Shown: positions 50,910-63,238 of the stretch, one piece after another
Layout of the letters: each line of letters starts with the position of its first letter
How positions within the stretch are numbered: the stretch's first letter is position 1
From: Echinostoma caproni
Lineage: Eukaryota; Platyhelminthes; Trematoda; Plagiorchiida; Echinostomatidae
Direction: 5' to 3'
DNA length: 64,000 nucleotides
Assembly (NCBI GenBank): GCA_900618425.1
Contig: UZAN01040981.1
Location: 1-64,000, forward strand
Position numbers and translations under genes: made by a program
Notes under the pieces: model-generated
What the model saw: only the letters and a program-made list of their open reading frames with translations
Databases searched by the model: none
Told to the model about the DNA's origin: nothing

Positions 50910-51290
50910 TGTATTTGTGGAACATCTAAAAGAAATTAACCCATCACACTCCAAAAAGGTTAATTTTCTGTCAGTGAAAGAGGAAAAGGCAATTTTTCTA
51001 GCGAAAAACCGTGGAGGTGATCTTCCGTTATTACCCTATTCACTTTAGGACGTTCGATATTAACGGAAGTTGACCATCATGCATGATGATATGGCATAGG
51101 CTAGAGATAGGAACAGTGCCATACTAAAAGGGAACGATATTGTTACACTGGCCCACACCTGTTTTCAGAATGAGCAACTAACACAAAGCCATTTAAAACG
51201 AGTTCTTTTAAAGACATACTTCTCTGATTCACTGAGTGTTCCCCTGGAAACGGACGGAGGACAACTGAAGCTACTAATGATAAGACAGAT
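50910..51290 (+). pseudogene. Penelope-like RT relic, right half
   Basis: FVEHLKEINPSHSKKVNF (50915-50970) fits the LxxLNSIHPxIxFT block after palm motif C. LAHTCFQNEQLTQSHLKRVLLK (about 51150-51215), with gaps, fits the R(A)HTLxSxExLxxELxHLKxVLLxNGYP block that links RT to the endonuclease. It begins exactly where the CTTTGA tail of the CR1-like element stops. With 46870-47220 it makes one Penelope-like RT split by that insertion. Motif C itself is not found and may have been deleted. No GIY-YIG region is recognised downstream. Confidence 0.5.
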
Positions 51291-51417
51291 TCTCAGTATC
51301 ACCCCCTTTGTATTTATCTTTTAACGCACTTCTGGTAGCAAGTACAAGCATTGTTGTTGTGTTCCTTGTAGACATTTGGTAGCTAGTCCTCAGTATGACC
51401 GGTTATAATGGCGCGTT

Positions 51418-51510
51418 GATGATGCTTCTCGGTTTGGCTACGAACGTATGCAAACACCTGTTTGAGATAAAAGAATCCCCATCCCACTGACACCAACATT
51501 CGCATCCCGG
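51418..51510 (+). repeat. Degenerate copy of CGAAACGTC repeat family
   Basis: ttgatgatgcttctcggttt, then ggctacgaacgtatgcaaac and gacaccaacattcgcatccc, keep the layout of the copy at 43838 but have lost one A of GAAA. It stands 130-170 bases after the Penelope-like relic. Confidence 0.4.
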
Positions 51511-54500
51511 GCCAAAAGAATTCAACGGCATATTCAGATGCAAGTATATCGGAATAATTGTGTGAAACTCACCATTGGGATCTCGGAACAGTTCACGAGC
51601 AAGTTATCACTAAACCATTCTCCATAGTTTAACCTCCCGCATTCAATAAACTGTAAAAGTTGTATCCACCCAAAACATTTGTTCCTATGCTACCTGCTAA
51701 ACCGGTTTTGCTGGTATACTGAACGTTTATTTTGAGTAAAATTTCTGATTTATCATAAAACATAACCTCATAGTTTGCACATTTTGAAATAGGAATACAC
51801 GTTTATAATCGATAAATTATTTTCACATTCAGGAAGAGAAATGGCATAATTTCGGTTCATTTTTTCCTTATAAATTGCCTGGACTGGTGAATAAATGTTA
51901 GATTGATTGGATTTCACCTGGAGTGAGATAACAATCAATGTATTGGTTACTCAGTATTGTTTTCCGACCGGGCAGCTTTGAAACGCATCAAATCTGAGAG
52001 ACAGTCAACAACTGTATCATTCCGAATACATGAACACATGAGATCTGAGAGAGAGCGAGACAGCTCACGATGCATCCGCTTGGAGGTTTTAATGTTTTGT
52101 TACATGAATTCAGTTATTTTTGCCATGAACCAGGGTGCAGAGAAACCTGAGTGTGACAAAGTATCAATCCGAACGGAACTGTACAAATTTGGAGACTTGT
52201 CTTGCTCGATGGGCCGGTGAACGGATGTGAGGAACTCGGTCCCACTTGAAATTGGTTGATTTTTTTCTAGCAGTAACTCAAAGTTACACGGCAAATGTTT
52301 TTCGCTCAGTTTGGTGAGGACAAAGCGAAAATGAAAATTTGTTAGAATTGATGGCGACATGCTCGATCAAAATCTTTGAATTAGTGGTTCTATGAATTTC
52401 TGTCTAGCTGAGCCATTCATGGACGTTCGCTTATTCCCCGTCTGCTAAATTAAAATACAAAAATAGAACAAAACAACCACACTTCGACTTTACCGCGCGT
52501 GTCAGGTGTCAGTAACAAACGTAATAGATGGTTGTTGCAAATTTGTCAAACATGTCTAGCTATAAAGGGTTTGATGGATTGCAAAATTCAGCTTTCGCAA
52601 GTCAACTTCAAGTTGATCAGATTCTGTATTATTTTTGGTATCAAACGTGGATCTTTTTTTGAAGAATTCCTACCAAACAAAGTAAAAATATAGAATTTCT
52701 GGTACAAAATAGAGTTATAATAATGCCCTCTGAGAGCTTTCACTGGACGTTTGGTCGACAGACGTATTTTCTGGTATTGTAGTTTGCTCTTTTCCTTTAA
52801 TAGTGCTATAATATTCTATCTGATCGAATTTGGCTACCAATTCATTAACTGCTATATTTTACCACAAATTATCATGTCACTGATTCAGTAAATATTCTGC
52901 GTACCAAAAATTTGACATTTGTGTTTTGACAGTTTTAAAATACCAAAAACGGTATGTGTAATCTCAAATGACATTCTTCATACGAGATCAGACGGTGACT
53001 ACAGGAAAATTACCACTGTTAGCGAAGGCCGCTTCACAGGTGAAAAATGATGAAGAGAGAGAGAGCAGGAAAATAAATTGTATCCAATATATTAGATAAA
53101 AATAATCGAAAGTTGGCGCCTGAGTGTCCCACAATGAGGATCTAGGGAAGAAACGCCCAATCACAGGGTGATTTTGGTTTTTGCACAACTTATTTCAAAT
53201 TATTTCAAAGACATTGATCTCTTGCTTGGGTTTACCGGCACCGATGTCGCATGTACCGTAGTGTATCAGCTTCGATACACGAATAAGTTGTACATTTAAC
53301 TTACTGTTTGAATTATCGTTGCGGTTTGCATATATGCGATTGATATGTGGGACATTAGTATCCTATGAATGCGTTTGTGGAATGAACTTGGGAGAATTGT
53401 AATTCCCTGGAGATTGATATTACTAACTGAACACACTGAGCAGATCTGTTCGGTGCCACCACGCCACACGTAAATGTTTGGTGCTCACTGTCAATGAGTT
53501 GAAGAGAACTGATAAATCGATTATACATAATTACAAAACAACAACCATTTACATATATGTAGTTTGAGGTTAGGAAAAGAGGGAAAAATTCAAGTTCCCA
53601 GTCTTAGTTGATCTAATTTCTTATCCAGTCCTTTACGAATGTGGTTCATCTCTCATTCAATGGCCACGATATTCTCATGAAGACAGCCAATGGGAAAACC
53701 TTCTGAAAACTACAAAAGTGTCAGGATATAAATTCTCTCGAGTAACTCAATGCTATCTGTCATAATCAAGATCAAAATGATTTCAACCCAAACTTTTTAA
53801 TGAATCAAGTAAAAATCGATTTAGAATTTTGAACAAATGACCCGAGAACATTGGGTCAGGATGGTAAACGGACATAATTAGTAGGTAAATGCACGCTCTT
53901 ATCGGGTTTAATCTCAATAATTATTATGAATTACTGGCAATATTTTTTGAAATGGTTTCATTCAAAGGATTTTAAAATTTCCCGCCTTCCAGTGCGAATA
54001 ATAGAATATCAAAATGGTTAAGTTCAAGTGTCCAGCTGTTTTAAATTCAAAATAACGGACTCATTTATCTTTTGTGAAACAACAACAAAAATTACTCATC
54101 ACAGGGTGTGAAATTTCTAAGTGCTGAAAAATAATTTCAAAATAACTTTAGTAAGTATTATAAAAAAACTCACTGTCTTTGGTTGGTTATCCACTTATCG
54201 TGTATCCATGTAAGTTTCGCGAACATTGAACAGTTTTCATATTTACATCGAAAGAAACACACTATCAGTCACGCGCTAACATAAACTGCTTTTGCTTCAG
54301 TAAAAGTTAGTTAGGACATAAACCCAGGGGACAAGTATTTTCTTGCAAAAAATGCATTTTAATTGAACCTAGTTCAACATTTGTCGAAGATACCGAAGGA
54401 AAGTTTTCCATCCACATTATCAATTGAGGGGAACAAATCAATGGGACATAGCTCCTCACAAAAATCAAGGAAACATAATTCAATAATAAAAAGCACTCAT

Positions 54501-57500
54501 GAGTGTTTTGCACGTATGGGATAGCCCCATTTCGAAATGGTAAATAATTTCTAGAGTAAATATTTTTCTACCGGAGTCAAATAGCCATGGTTTGTAGAGT
54601 TTTGGCAAACACAGTTTTGGTGTATCTATTATGATTTGACAAATCTGCACAGATCTATTTGTCTGCACTCACTAACCGTAGATTTGCCTAAGTTAAGCTC
54701 CACAACTTTAATCTGATTACATCGTCATCATTTAAACCATAGATATAAAAACATAGGACCACTGCATCCTAAATTGAAATCTCTTGTAATTGATAGGAAC
54801 CCATGGTTGCCCACCCCACTCCTCCCGAACCAGCAGCAACTGAGAAAATCTAATCACTTTGGCCCCCGATTCATCTTCATTATTGTCTTGGCGGTCAAAT
54901 CCTCTGATCTTCCGATAAAGTATCTCTACCCCCCTGTCGAATTGTCATTCTGTGCATCGGTAATTCGCCACAGTCAACGTCTCGACAAGTAGGAGGTAGT
55001 CTCATCCGGGGATGCACAGACTTTCAGACAAGCGGAACCAAGCTGCAGGACATTAACCAAAAACGTTCCCTTGTGCTTCTGCTTATCTTAAAACAGTCGT
55101 CACAATACAAACCACAAAGCTAATTTTTCATTTCGTCAGTAATTGTGCCAGGGTCTTTTGACGGTGATAGATTGTCATTCTTCCGAATCGACGTATCGAA
55201 ACGCAGAACGGACTGGATGAAACTTGTCTCTCTCTCTGCCTCATAGTCCTGTTAACAACCGGCACGAAACGAATCACTGTCTGAGTCACCACCTGTACTG
55301 AACCTGATTATTGTGATAAACGCATAAGGAGTTGTGTCCAGTTAGGGACGGTAATGTAAATATGGAAGATTCATGAAAACTTCTAGCGGGTGATAAAGTT
55401 TTCACACTTTGGCAGTCCCTTTAGCCTCTGTTTAACGGAAACAGCGGTCGGCACTAGGCGGTGAACAATAAGGGACAAAAGGTTTCACGTCAAATCTGGT
55501 TATGTTCAAGTTCATATTCATTGATAGGAATGACGCACCTTGTTCATCACTCTCTGCTTGACCATACAGTGGGCAGATAGTTATGCCTTTCTACTTTAAA
55601 ACTTAACTGTAAAAAGAACTGCCGAGAACAATCTCGTAAAAGTGGAAACTTCAAACTGATCATTCCATCAACAGAATAAAGGCAAATCACAATTCAGTAC
55701 AGGAGGTTCAGTTAACTAGATATTTTCGACATAATCCTTCTATGATTGCATAAAAATTACCAATATTCATGGAGTAGTTTTGCACTTATCTTATGTTGGT
55801 AGGTACGTGATGCCACTGAAATACTATGTGTTCCTACACCATAAAACAAAATAAAACCCTAACGTGTTGATTCACTAAGGCACACTAGTTCACATTTATC
55901 TTCATACAGTTGATTATGTCAACCACACCTGTGTCCTTCTAGATCTGGTCTTGTCTTTCTAAACAACTTGTGAGACATCCGGATATCGATGCTGGCAGTC
56001 GTGTACCTGCTACTATAACCGAAATTCCGTTGCATATAAAAGTATTGGCCGGCCTCCAGTGACTCTGAGACGTCTCTCAGGCGTGCCAATATAGTACACA
56101 GTACTTTACGCTTCGCACACTGCATTAAGTCACGTCTGCAATCGGATACACTTTCTTTGCTGTTACTAAGATTGTTATAATTCCACTAGATGGTGCCGGG
56201 ACGTGGAAAGCTGCTTATTATGAATAACCGTAAGGGTTTTTGGTAAATTGGCATAAAACAAAAAACTTTCTCATGGGAAATAGATCTTCGGAATTCTGAC
56301 AAGCCCGTTGGACGATTAGAAGAACGGTCCGACGGTGGATGTGAATTTCTCCTAGTTACCATTTTGAACACAGTAATTCGCTTTGGAAGGTCTTGTTCAT
56401 ACTTGACCGTTGAGAGAAACAGCCAATCACGTTATTTTACACAACCCATCATACTACTGACAATACCATTCTAATGTCCTACGAAGGTAGAACTTTTCGA
56501 TCGGAACAATATTTGAATGTGGATCAATTTTTGGTTGACCAAAATCTAGTTTAAAAGATGGCAATCAAACTTGTATTGTAAAAAGAACAAACATGAAGCG
56601 GATACTTATTTTTTGTTTACCTCATAGTTGATGCGCCATGTTTTGTCCCTCGTCATTTGGATTAGTCGTTTGAGGGTGAAACCCATCAAATAGCATCACT
56701 TTGGTCGCATCCAATATGAGTATTATTCGGAGTTGATTACCTTGGAATAATCTGCTTTTTCTCACAATGCCCTGGAGTAGTAGCGGAATAGTGCATTTTC
56801 TTTAGAGCTGCAAAGCAGATGAACAACCTGCTCTACCATTTAATCAACAATTCCGAGACCCTTCTGAGAAAAAATTAGTTTGTTTTAAATTAAGTGTTTG
56901 ATTCATTGAAAACCAGTTTCTCTCGATTCTCGTAACAAAGAATTCCTCAGTTCGGCACTTTGATTGGGGAGTTTTACCCTCTGGGCAATGAATCTTATAC
57001 CTAAACGTTTGTCACTGCCTCCATTTTGCGCAAACCCGAAATAAATAGATACTCAAACATTTCCAGAGTTAAGCACGTCTTTAAAGTCAAACTTGCAGCT
57101 CTTTGTTGTGTAATCACTCAAACCACAAAAAGGAATTGGTTCCATTTCAAAAGGCACCTTTGACTGGTAACTGTTTTAATTCCCTTCTGGTGCACAAAAT
57201 ACACACATGGTCTGTCGCTGTTCCAGACAAGTTAGTTTACTTCGTTGAGCTAATTACAATACAGATAGTGTTAAAATAACCTGTAGATAGCCAAGGTTGT
57301 GCCTATACTGCAGACCTAGAGGGTAATAGAATGCGTCACAGTGTAAGGCCAGTCGAATAAATTAACACCGAGTCTACATGTGTACCCATCCAACGATCAT
57401 TGATAAGGAGTCGATGCTGACGATTAATGATCGTATTCTTAAACAGGCATATACAAAGCGATGACTAAGCCTAGATCGAAACTCACATTGAAAATGAATA

Positions 57501-58789
57501 TCCTACGTAATCATCAGCCTACTACTCGAAAGTGCGACGCAATCCCGTCGATATCACACTTAAGTCCCTACGAATATGCCCAATTTAAACCACAACCCGA
57601 GTTGTTGCACTTCTCAACTTCCTTCAGTGTTTAGAAAACATGACTTTGTGACAGCAGTGCTCAAGTTTTACCTATAGACTGCCAACCGTAACCAGATCTA
57701 AGGTTTTTTAATACCTAAAATCGCGAAAATAATCTTCTTCAGTTAGTATATCCTTTGCCCGTTTTCGCTCCAAACGATAATAATGAGTAATTGAAATGAA
57801 TGACGTGATATATCGTTATTTCACATTCATTCATTGAAAAAAATTCGACTGAACATCGGTTACATCTAAAAAGCAATTCGTTCTAAAGCTTACACTGATG
57901 TGCGACACACCCACCCACCCCCTAAACTTCTAAGAAATGAGATATTACTAATCACAAATTACGGAACAAGAGATTTCGGAAATCAGCTCTTCTTGGCAAA
58001 AGTATTTGCGCTTTTGACCAGTTTGATTATATGAGATCGTTCTTGTGGCAAACAGTATCAATTTGCTTTACTGGCCAGAATGGGCCCGGAAATAGTCTAT
58101 GTGATTAGAAANAGCTGCAAGTAGATAATTTCACATCCCCAAAAACTTACATTACTGCGATCAATCAAACAGAGTAAATTTTTATCTTCCTTCAACTACC
58201 CGCTTATTGGCAACACTGGAGGGAATAAGATCTATCCACTACTACTAGGCTGTTCTGAGTGTCTTGCATGCACGGAGAGATGGGAACCAGATAAACAATA
58301 GAGTCCCGATTCAAATTACATTTCTTTAGTCGGTAGGTTACATCCGACTCTCCTCCAGAAATCATCTTCACAGATGATCTTTAGGTTATTCAGTCAACCA
58401 TCGGTAATGTATACGGACGGTTCTATAGTTAACTTGAACTCCAATTCCCCTTTTTTGAAATGCTTGTGTGTTAGCACCGTGTCACCGAACTCTTGCACAG
58501 TGACTTTTTTAGAGGTAACCAGTGCAGCTTTTATCAGATCTCATTGCCGGAGCTGATGAGGTTTCTTCTCCTTGTTCCAATCAATTCAACTCCCTCAGAA
58601 ATTTAGTTGCATAGTGAATATGTATTGTTGAAATAGCAAGAACGCTTTAGAGTGTCATGTTTTGGGTAAGCCATTCGATGGTTCAGAGACACTCTTGAGG
58701 GTCTTTGGTGTGGGATTCACTCCTTGGGAGATCATTAATTCCACACTAATTGAATGCATTTAATTCTAATGGAAATGTTTGTGATGACC
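51511..58789. other. Long intergenic stretch, nothing recognised
   Basis: About 7.3 kb with only short open frames (for example 51957-52220 +, 52100-52360 -, 54774-54992 +). None has a family motif, and no repeat copy could be assigned. A single N is at 58112. Confidence 0.3.
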
Positions 58790-58830
58790 GATAAAGAGCA
58801 TTGGACAGCCGTTTCTCTAAACTGATTGAG
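58770..58830 (-). repeat. Inverted partial copy of the hammerhead repeat
   Basis: On the - strand gagaaacggctgtccaatgc, then tctttatcggtcatcacaaa, corresponds to gacgaaacaactgtccagtg, tctctgtcgttcatcacaaa at 58961-59000 on the + strand. The part before GAAA has diverged, reading TGGCTCAATCAGTTTAG, which itself looks like a tRNA box A. The two copies face each other, forming a loose palindrome about 58770-59000. Confidence 0.55.
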
Positions 58831-58936
58831 CCATTCGCACAAAGTGAAGACTCTCGACCTGTAACTCAGGAGTAGAGATTTGAATTCCCAACCCGAATGT
58901 TCGCAATTCGAGTCTTGAAAGGGACACAAAAAGTAC

Positions 58937-58981
58937 GCACTTCTGACAAGTCCCAAACAGGACGAAACAACTGTCCAGTGC
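58937..58981 (+). ncRNA. Hammerhead-like ribozyme (type I), near-intact
   Basis: 45-nt unit homologous to 10764-10808. Helix I is gcact (58937-58941) with agtgc (58977-58981). The core is CTGACAA (58943-58949), i.e. CUGANGA with G8 changed to A. Helix II is GTCC/GGAC (58950-58953 with 58960-58963), loop CAAACA. GAAA is at 58964-58967, and helix III is reduced to AC/GT with AACT between. The cleavage triplet GTC is 58973-58975. Compensated helix I differences from the 10764 copy support selection on structure at some earlier time. G8 acts as general acid, so this copy is probably inactive. Confidence 0.75.
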
Positions 58982-59000
58982 TCTCTGTCGTTCATCACAA

Positions 59001-60120
59001 ATATTCTCACTGCAAAATCATTCTTTTGTGTGGTATATAATATTTGGAACAGAGCAGAGTTTGAATCGAACGCCATGCGAATACTTCAAAATGAAGTGAA
59101 TTGCAATGATTTATTATCGGTTACTGACTATGCGTTCAGAACCAATAGATAATCTCGTATCTTAGTTGAGACATTCTGAGATTACCGCTTGTATGGTAAA
59201 TCAATTTATACCACGGGGACCATAGTCAACATTGGCCTACATACAAACCCGGTGGTCCTAGAAAATGTTCCGCTTGAAATGCTGAGAAACAAGACCACTA
59301 GAAAAATTACACACTAACACAAACAACGTAGGAATAACAAGTTGAAATTTACTCGTCTTGGTGTCATACAACTTTTCTCTGATCCTAATTTATACCATGT
59401 TTGGTAAACGCTTACCAATCCAGCGGGCTTCGTAAAAGCTTCAGAGCGATCAGTTTTAATTTCACCGTGGGAAGAAGAATCTATAGAATTTATAGAATAG
59501 TTTTACGAGGAAAATTTGAGACGATTTTATTTATTGAATAGGATGTTTAATGAAATCAGATAACGGACTGCTATATTGATCTAGACAAGATAAACATAAA
59601 ATGCAACTATCAGGTGTTACACATCTCTACATCTAGTGAACTGACATTTGGGAAACACCATTTGTCGTTTCAGTTTTACGGATCAATAGTTTATAGTTTA
59701 TAGTTTTGTTCCGAACTTTCTTATCACTATTTCATTGGATGAGATATATTCACCTCCATTTTGCATGCATTTCGTATTGGTTGACTGAGGTGTTCATTTT
59801 AGACAACTCACAAATGCTCGCAAGTGAGATCAAGACAAGACTATTTTACCGATAAAGTTGAGGGTATTGACCGAATGAGTGACGACCATCCGGAAAGAAG
59901 CGCGTAGCACAAATGCATGTGGATGGGGCAATACATTCCACTTTCAAGGTTTCTTCCAGTGAAATGTTATTGAACAGTGACTAGCTACTTAGTGCATATA
60001 TTTAAAACATTCGGCGGTCGACTGATGTTTTTAAAATCGAAGTTTGATGGTATCACTTAGCAACCGTTGATCCTATCATGCACCAAAGGCAAACTCAATC
60101 ACTATAAAATGCAGAATGGG
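59001..60120. other. Intergenic stretch, nothing recognised
   Basis: About 1.1 kb of AT-rich DNA without supported features. Confidence 0.3.
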
Positions 60121-60133
60121 TGAGGGGATGAGA

Positions 60134-60153
60134 GGGTGCAGGGCAGGGCAGGG
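60134..60153 (+). repeat. Canonical G-quadruplex motif within GGGCA repeats
   Basis: gggtgcagggcagggcaggg: four GGG runs with loops TGCA, CA, CA, preceded by a further GGGG at 60124-60127. It fits G3N1-7 rules. It stands alone in an AT-rich region with no gene called beside it. Confidence 0.8.
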
Positions 60154-61104
60154 CAGTCAACCTAACGTTTCTATTCGAGGAAGATAAACTTTGTCCGATT
60201 CCATTACATTGTTTAATAACCTGCATTTACAAATCTTTCCAGATGATGCTTGTTGGAACTGAACCAATGATGATAAACTGTTGTATGTTCAGCATTCAAT
60301 ATGCGAATGGTTTTACCAACACCAGACTTCTAACCTATATTCACTCACGTGCCCTTGTAGTTCTCGTCATATCGGGCACACAATCACGGGCCTATTAAAA
60401 ACGACAAAATAACGCTGGGTAAGTTCGCTCCACAACATCAATGCTTGAAATACACCCCGCGAGAGGACTATTGTGCCACCCCTTCCGGTAGATGCCTTAA
60501 TTCTCTCTGCCTCCGTATGTACGATCTTCAATATTTTTGAGAATCAAGACGGATCCTAAATGAAAACCCGAAGTACAAAACTGCATCAAATTTTCTTTAT
60601 TTTAACGAAATATATCAAACAAACAGAATTTTCACCTCGGCAAAATTGGTGCGTTGTCTATGGAATTCGCACTCCACTCGGTTCAAAATCGGGAGTTCCT
60701 GATATCCCGAATCCGTACCTTGGCATGGCAACTGGCAACCGTAGTGAGTCAATGGTCTACAGACTGATGTAAACGACGGTCTCGTGACACTCAGTTGACG
60801 GTGTCTGTATGCTCGCGTCACCGTCAATGACCTTGAACAGATTTTCAAAGGCATTGCCAACCATGGGGTAATGGACAAGGCATACGGATAACGAGAAATC
60901 CAGAAATGATGTCTTTTGTGCGGTCAAATTCAGCACACATAAGACAGCCAGACGGTGTAGTAGGTCCGGATCACACCGTGACACAATTTGTGAGGCCGAA
61001 ACAACTACAATTCATCATTTAGCATTCATTCAACGAATTGGACACCAGAAGAAGTTCACTGAGTAAGTTAAGGGCAGACTGCTAAGTATAACTTCATCGA
61101 ATTC

Positions 61105-61186
61105 GCACTGGTGATGTTGCCTAGCTTGGTTACGAAACGTCTGCAAACAACACTTCTTGCTCGGAGAACTCACCAACACCAAACAA
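61105..61186 (+). ncRNA. Hammerhead-like repeat copy
   Basis: Helix I gca/tgc (61105-61107 with 61142-61144). Core CTGGTGA (61108-61114), with A6 changed to G. One extra T, then helix II gttgcc/ggttac (61116-61121 with 61128-61133), one mismatch and one wobble. GAAA 61134-61137 and the triplet GTC 61139-61141 follow. The downstream AACAACACTT..GCTCGGAGAAC matches 43878-43910. It begins 205 bases beyond the end of the Penelope-like element on the other strand. Confidence 0.5.
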
Positions 61187-61348
61187 ATGTAATGTCACTC
61201 ACTTTAGCTACAAAAATAATTTTAGTTTACAAATCACGGAAATTGCCCATTGATTGAGAACACAGTGTAGGCCAACAGTTAGTTTAGATGTTGGCAATAG
61301 CATCGAATGATAACCTGAATTCATTTTGTAGGATACAACCGCCGTGAA

Positions 61349-62000
61349 TCACCACTCGTCTATATGATATATATATATATATATGCATTTCAAGAGAGAA
61401 TGGAGGCCTACACTGAGTTGTAAAATGTTTATTGTAACGTTTCGATCTAAACCAGGACTCGTTGTCAAGCGTAAATGAAATGAATGAGATGATGGGATTA
61501 TCGTCTTTTCGTGCGCCTGTGTGCTGTTTGTACGTATATCAGTACACCAATCATCAAGAGATTTTTTTGAGTGTGATGTAATGTTTGTCTTGACGTTTCG
61601 GTTAAACGAATTGACTGAGTGCAGAGCTTCGAGAAATAATCGGCCGCCCTTCATTGTAGTTCGCTTCACCACCTTAGCGTTATCGACTCCCATCTCGTGA
61701 CCTGTCTGAGCGCCGTGGTTCCAGATTTGTGAGCTCGGGTCAGCTGGTCAGAAGACAAGCTTGTGTTCGGGTAGGCAAGTGCGTAGTTGTTTGCCAGTCA
61801 CACCTATGTAGTATTGGTTTCAGTCCAAGCACGGCTTGGGCAGATTAACCCTGATCGTTCGTGCTGTTTGACTCAATCATTGCCTTTGAAAAGAAACAAT
61901 CGCACGGTTGCTGCTGGTTTATGGGCTATCTTGATTCCCAACTGTCGGAGTATTCGGTCGGTGGCTCCTGACGTGTCGCGTATGTGAGGTAAAGTTATCT
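61349..62000 (-). pseudogene. Penelope-like connector and GIY-YIG endonuclease, decayed
   Basis: The connector is visible as PHIRDTSGATDRILRQLGIK followed by HKPAATVR (about 61980-61900), matching the (L)PYIxGxSExxxRxLxxxxI...HKPxxTLR block. Next come stops and then VTGKQLRTCLPEHKLVF (about 61802-61752), which fits (YIG)ETGRxLxxRLxEH with the conserved Arg before xEH as Cys. ALHSVNSFNRNVKTNI (about 61630-61580) fits the LExxxIxxxxxxxNRxxD end, with the LE Glu present (LFLEALHS). This domain nicks DNA in active elements. Here the Y/G motifs are not intact. Confidence 0.65.
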
Positions 62001-62204
62001 AAATTCCTTCTTTTGTATGTTTTGTTTCTTATTTATCTCTGAGGAATGCGTTAATAAAATTTCTGGGATATGCTTTTGATAAGAAAAGTTGGGTGAGCCA
62101 ACTTTTTTCTCTTGTCCTTAACTCCTATGTGCTGCAGTGTGTGTATCCTCGGCGGAATAGAGTTTGCACACAATTTTTCAGGTGGCACAAAGAGTGCTGT
62201 TGTA

Positions 62205-62938
62205 ATTCAGGATGCGGTCCGTCGGGGTCGGTTTTCTATTCTTCCGTTAGATTTCCTCATGAGAAGGATGCCGTGGAAGGAGAGTTCTCCATCTTGTTCT
62301 TCCTCTCGTGTGAATCTGCTACCGGGCACTTGCTCGTTGATCACTTGGTGGAACTGATATACCGTGGACGCTCTGAGTAGGACGTATGTGTCGTTCAAAT
62401 ACCGTATCCACATACAAGGTTGTAGAATCTCGAAGGCTTCCACCTAGAAGTATTTAATAATCGCATCCGTAAAGAGGGCTGAGAGTGGCAATCCCATTTG
62501 AGTTCCTCGTATCTGTTGGTACACCTTCCCGTCGAATTGGAAGTAGGCTTCCATACAGAGTTCAACGAATTTCACTAGTTTGTCCATGGATAGATGCATT
62601 CGTAACTGGAAACTTTGGTCGTTTTCTAGCAAGTATCGAATACTTTCGATGGCCATTTGCTTTGGTATGTTGGTGAACAGTGGGGTCACATCGAAGGAGA
62701 CCATCACTTGGTTTGGTTCGATTGTCAGTCCTTTGATGCGCTCCATGAACACCGTGGGACTTTTCACATCACTTTGATTCGCAGGTAAGGATGCATGTAG
62801 TGCCTGGAAGAGGCTCCTTGCGAGATTGTATTTGGGTGCTGTTGTGGATGCGACAATGGGTCGTAGTGGTACATGGGATTTTTGCACTTTCGGTAGTCCA
62901 TAGAACTTGGTGACAAACCTTCTGTGGGGTCGACGCGT
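62205..62938 (-). pseudogene. Penelope-like RT palm, catalytic Asp lost
   Basis: FYGLPKVQKSHVPLRPIVAS (62913-62854) is the GLPKxHK block. Motif A reads VMVSFDVTPLFTNIP with its Asp. GKVYQQIRGTQMGLPLSALF is motif B. A TAG follows (62446-62444), and the same frame continues to motif C IRYLNDTYVLLR (about 62404-62384), where the catalytic pair YxDD is ND. EEEQDGELSFHGILLMRK follows before a frameshift. Loss of the first motif C Asp together with the stop means no polymerase activity. Confidence 0.8.
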
Positions 62939-63178
62939 TTATACTCTTCGCTTAATAGTTACTTCTTTTTCTTGAGAGTGGAAAAGAATTTGGTTAGTTG
63001 ATTCCTCAGCTACTTCACGGGATTCCCATTGACTGGTCGATAAGCTTTTTTGTCTTCGATGAGCTTTTTTAATCTTTTCTGTGTATTCTGTTTTGTCCAA
63101 CAGTGCGATTACATTGCCTTTTTCTGCCGGAAGAATGAACATATTGGATTCGTTTTTCAGCGATTTTAATGCTCCCAT
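62939..63178 (-). pseudogene. Penelope-like pre-palm segment
   Basis: ALKSLKNESNMFILPAEKGN followed by VIALLDKTEYTEKI is the LxxLxxDxxIVILPADKGNxxVVMDxxxY block that precedes the RT palm. The Asp of ADKG has become Glu. The frame ends at 62939, and the next segment continues in another frame. Confidence 0.75.
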
Positions 63179-63238
63179 TTCCGCAACAGGGATACATTGC
63201 TACTGTTTGGGTTGATGAGCTGTTGGCATATTTTGATC

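Noticed and set aside
58735..59076. 113-codon - frame
   Set aside because: Covers the two facing hammerhead repeats; it is repeat sequence open by chance.
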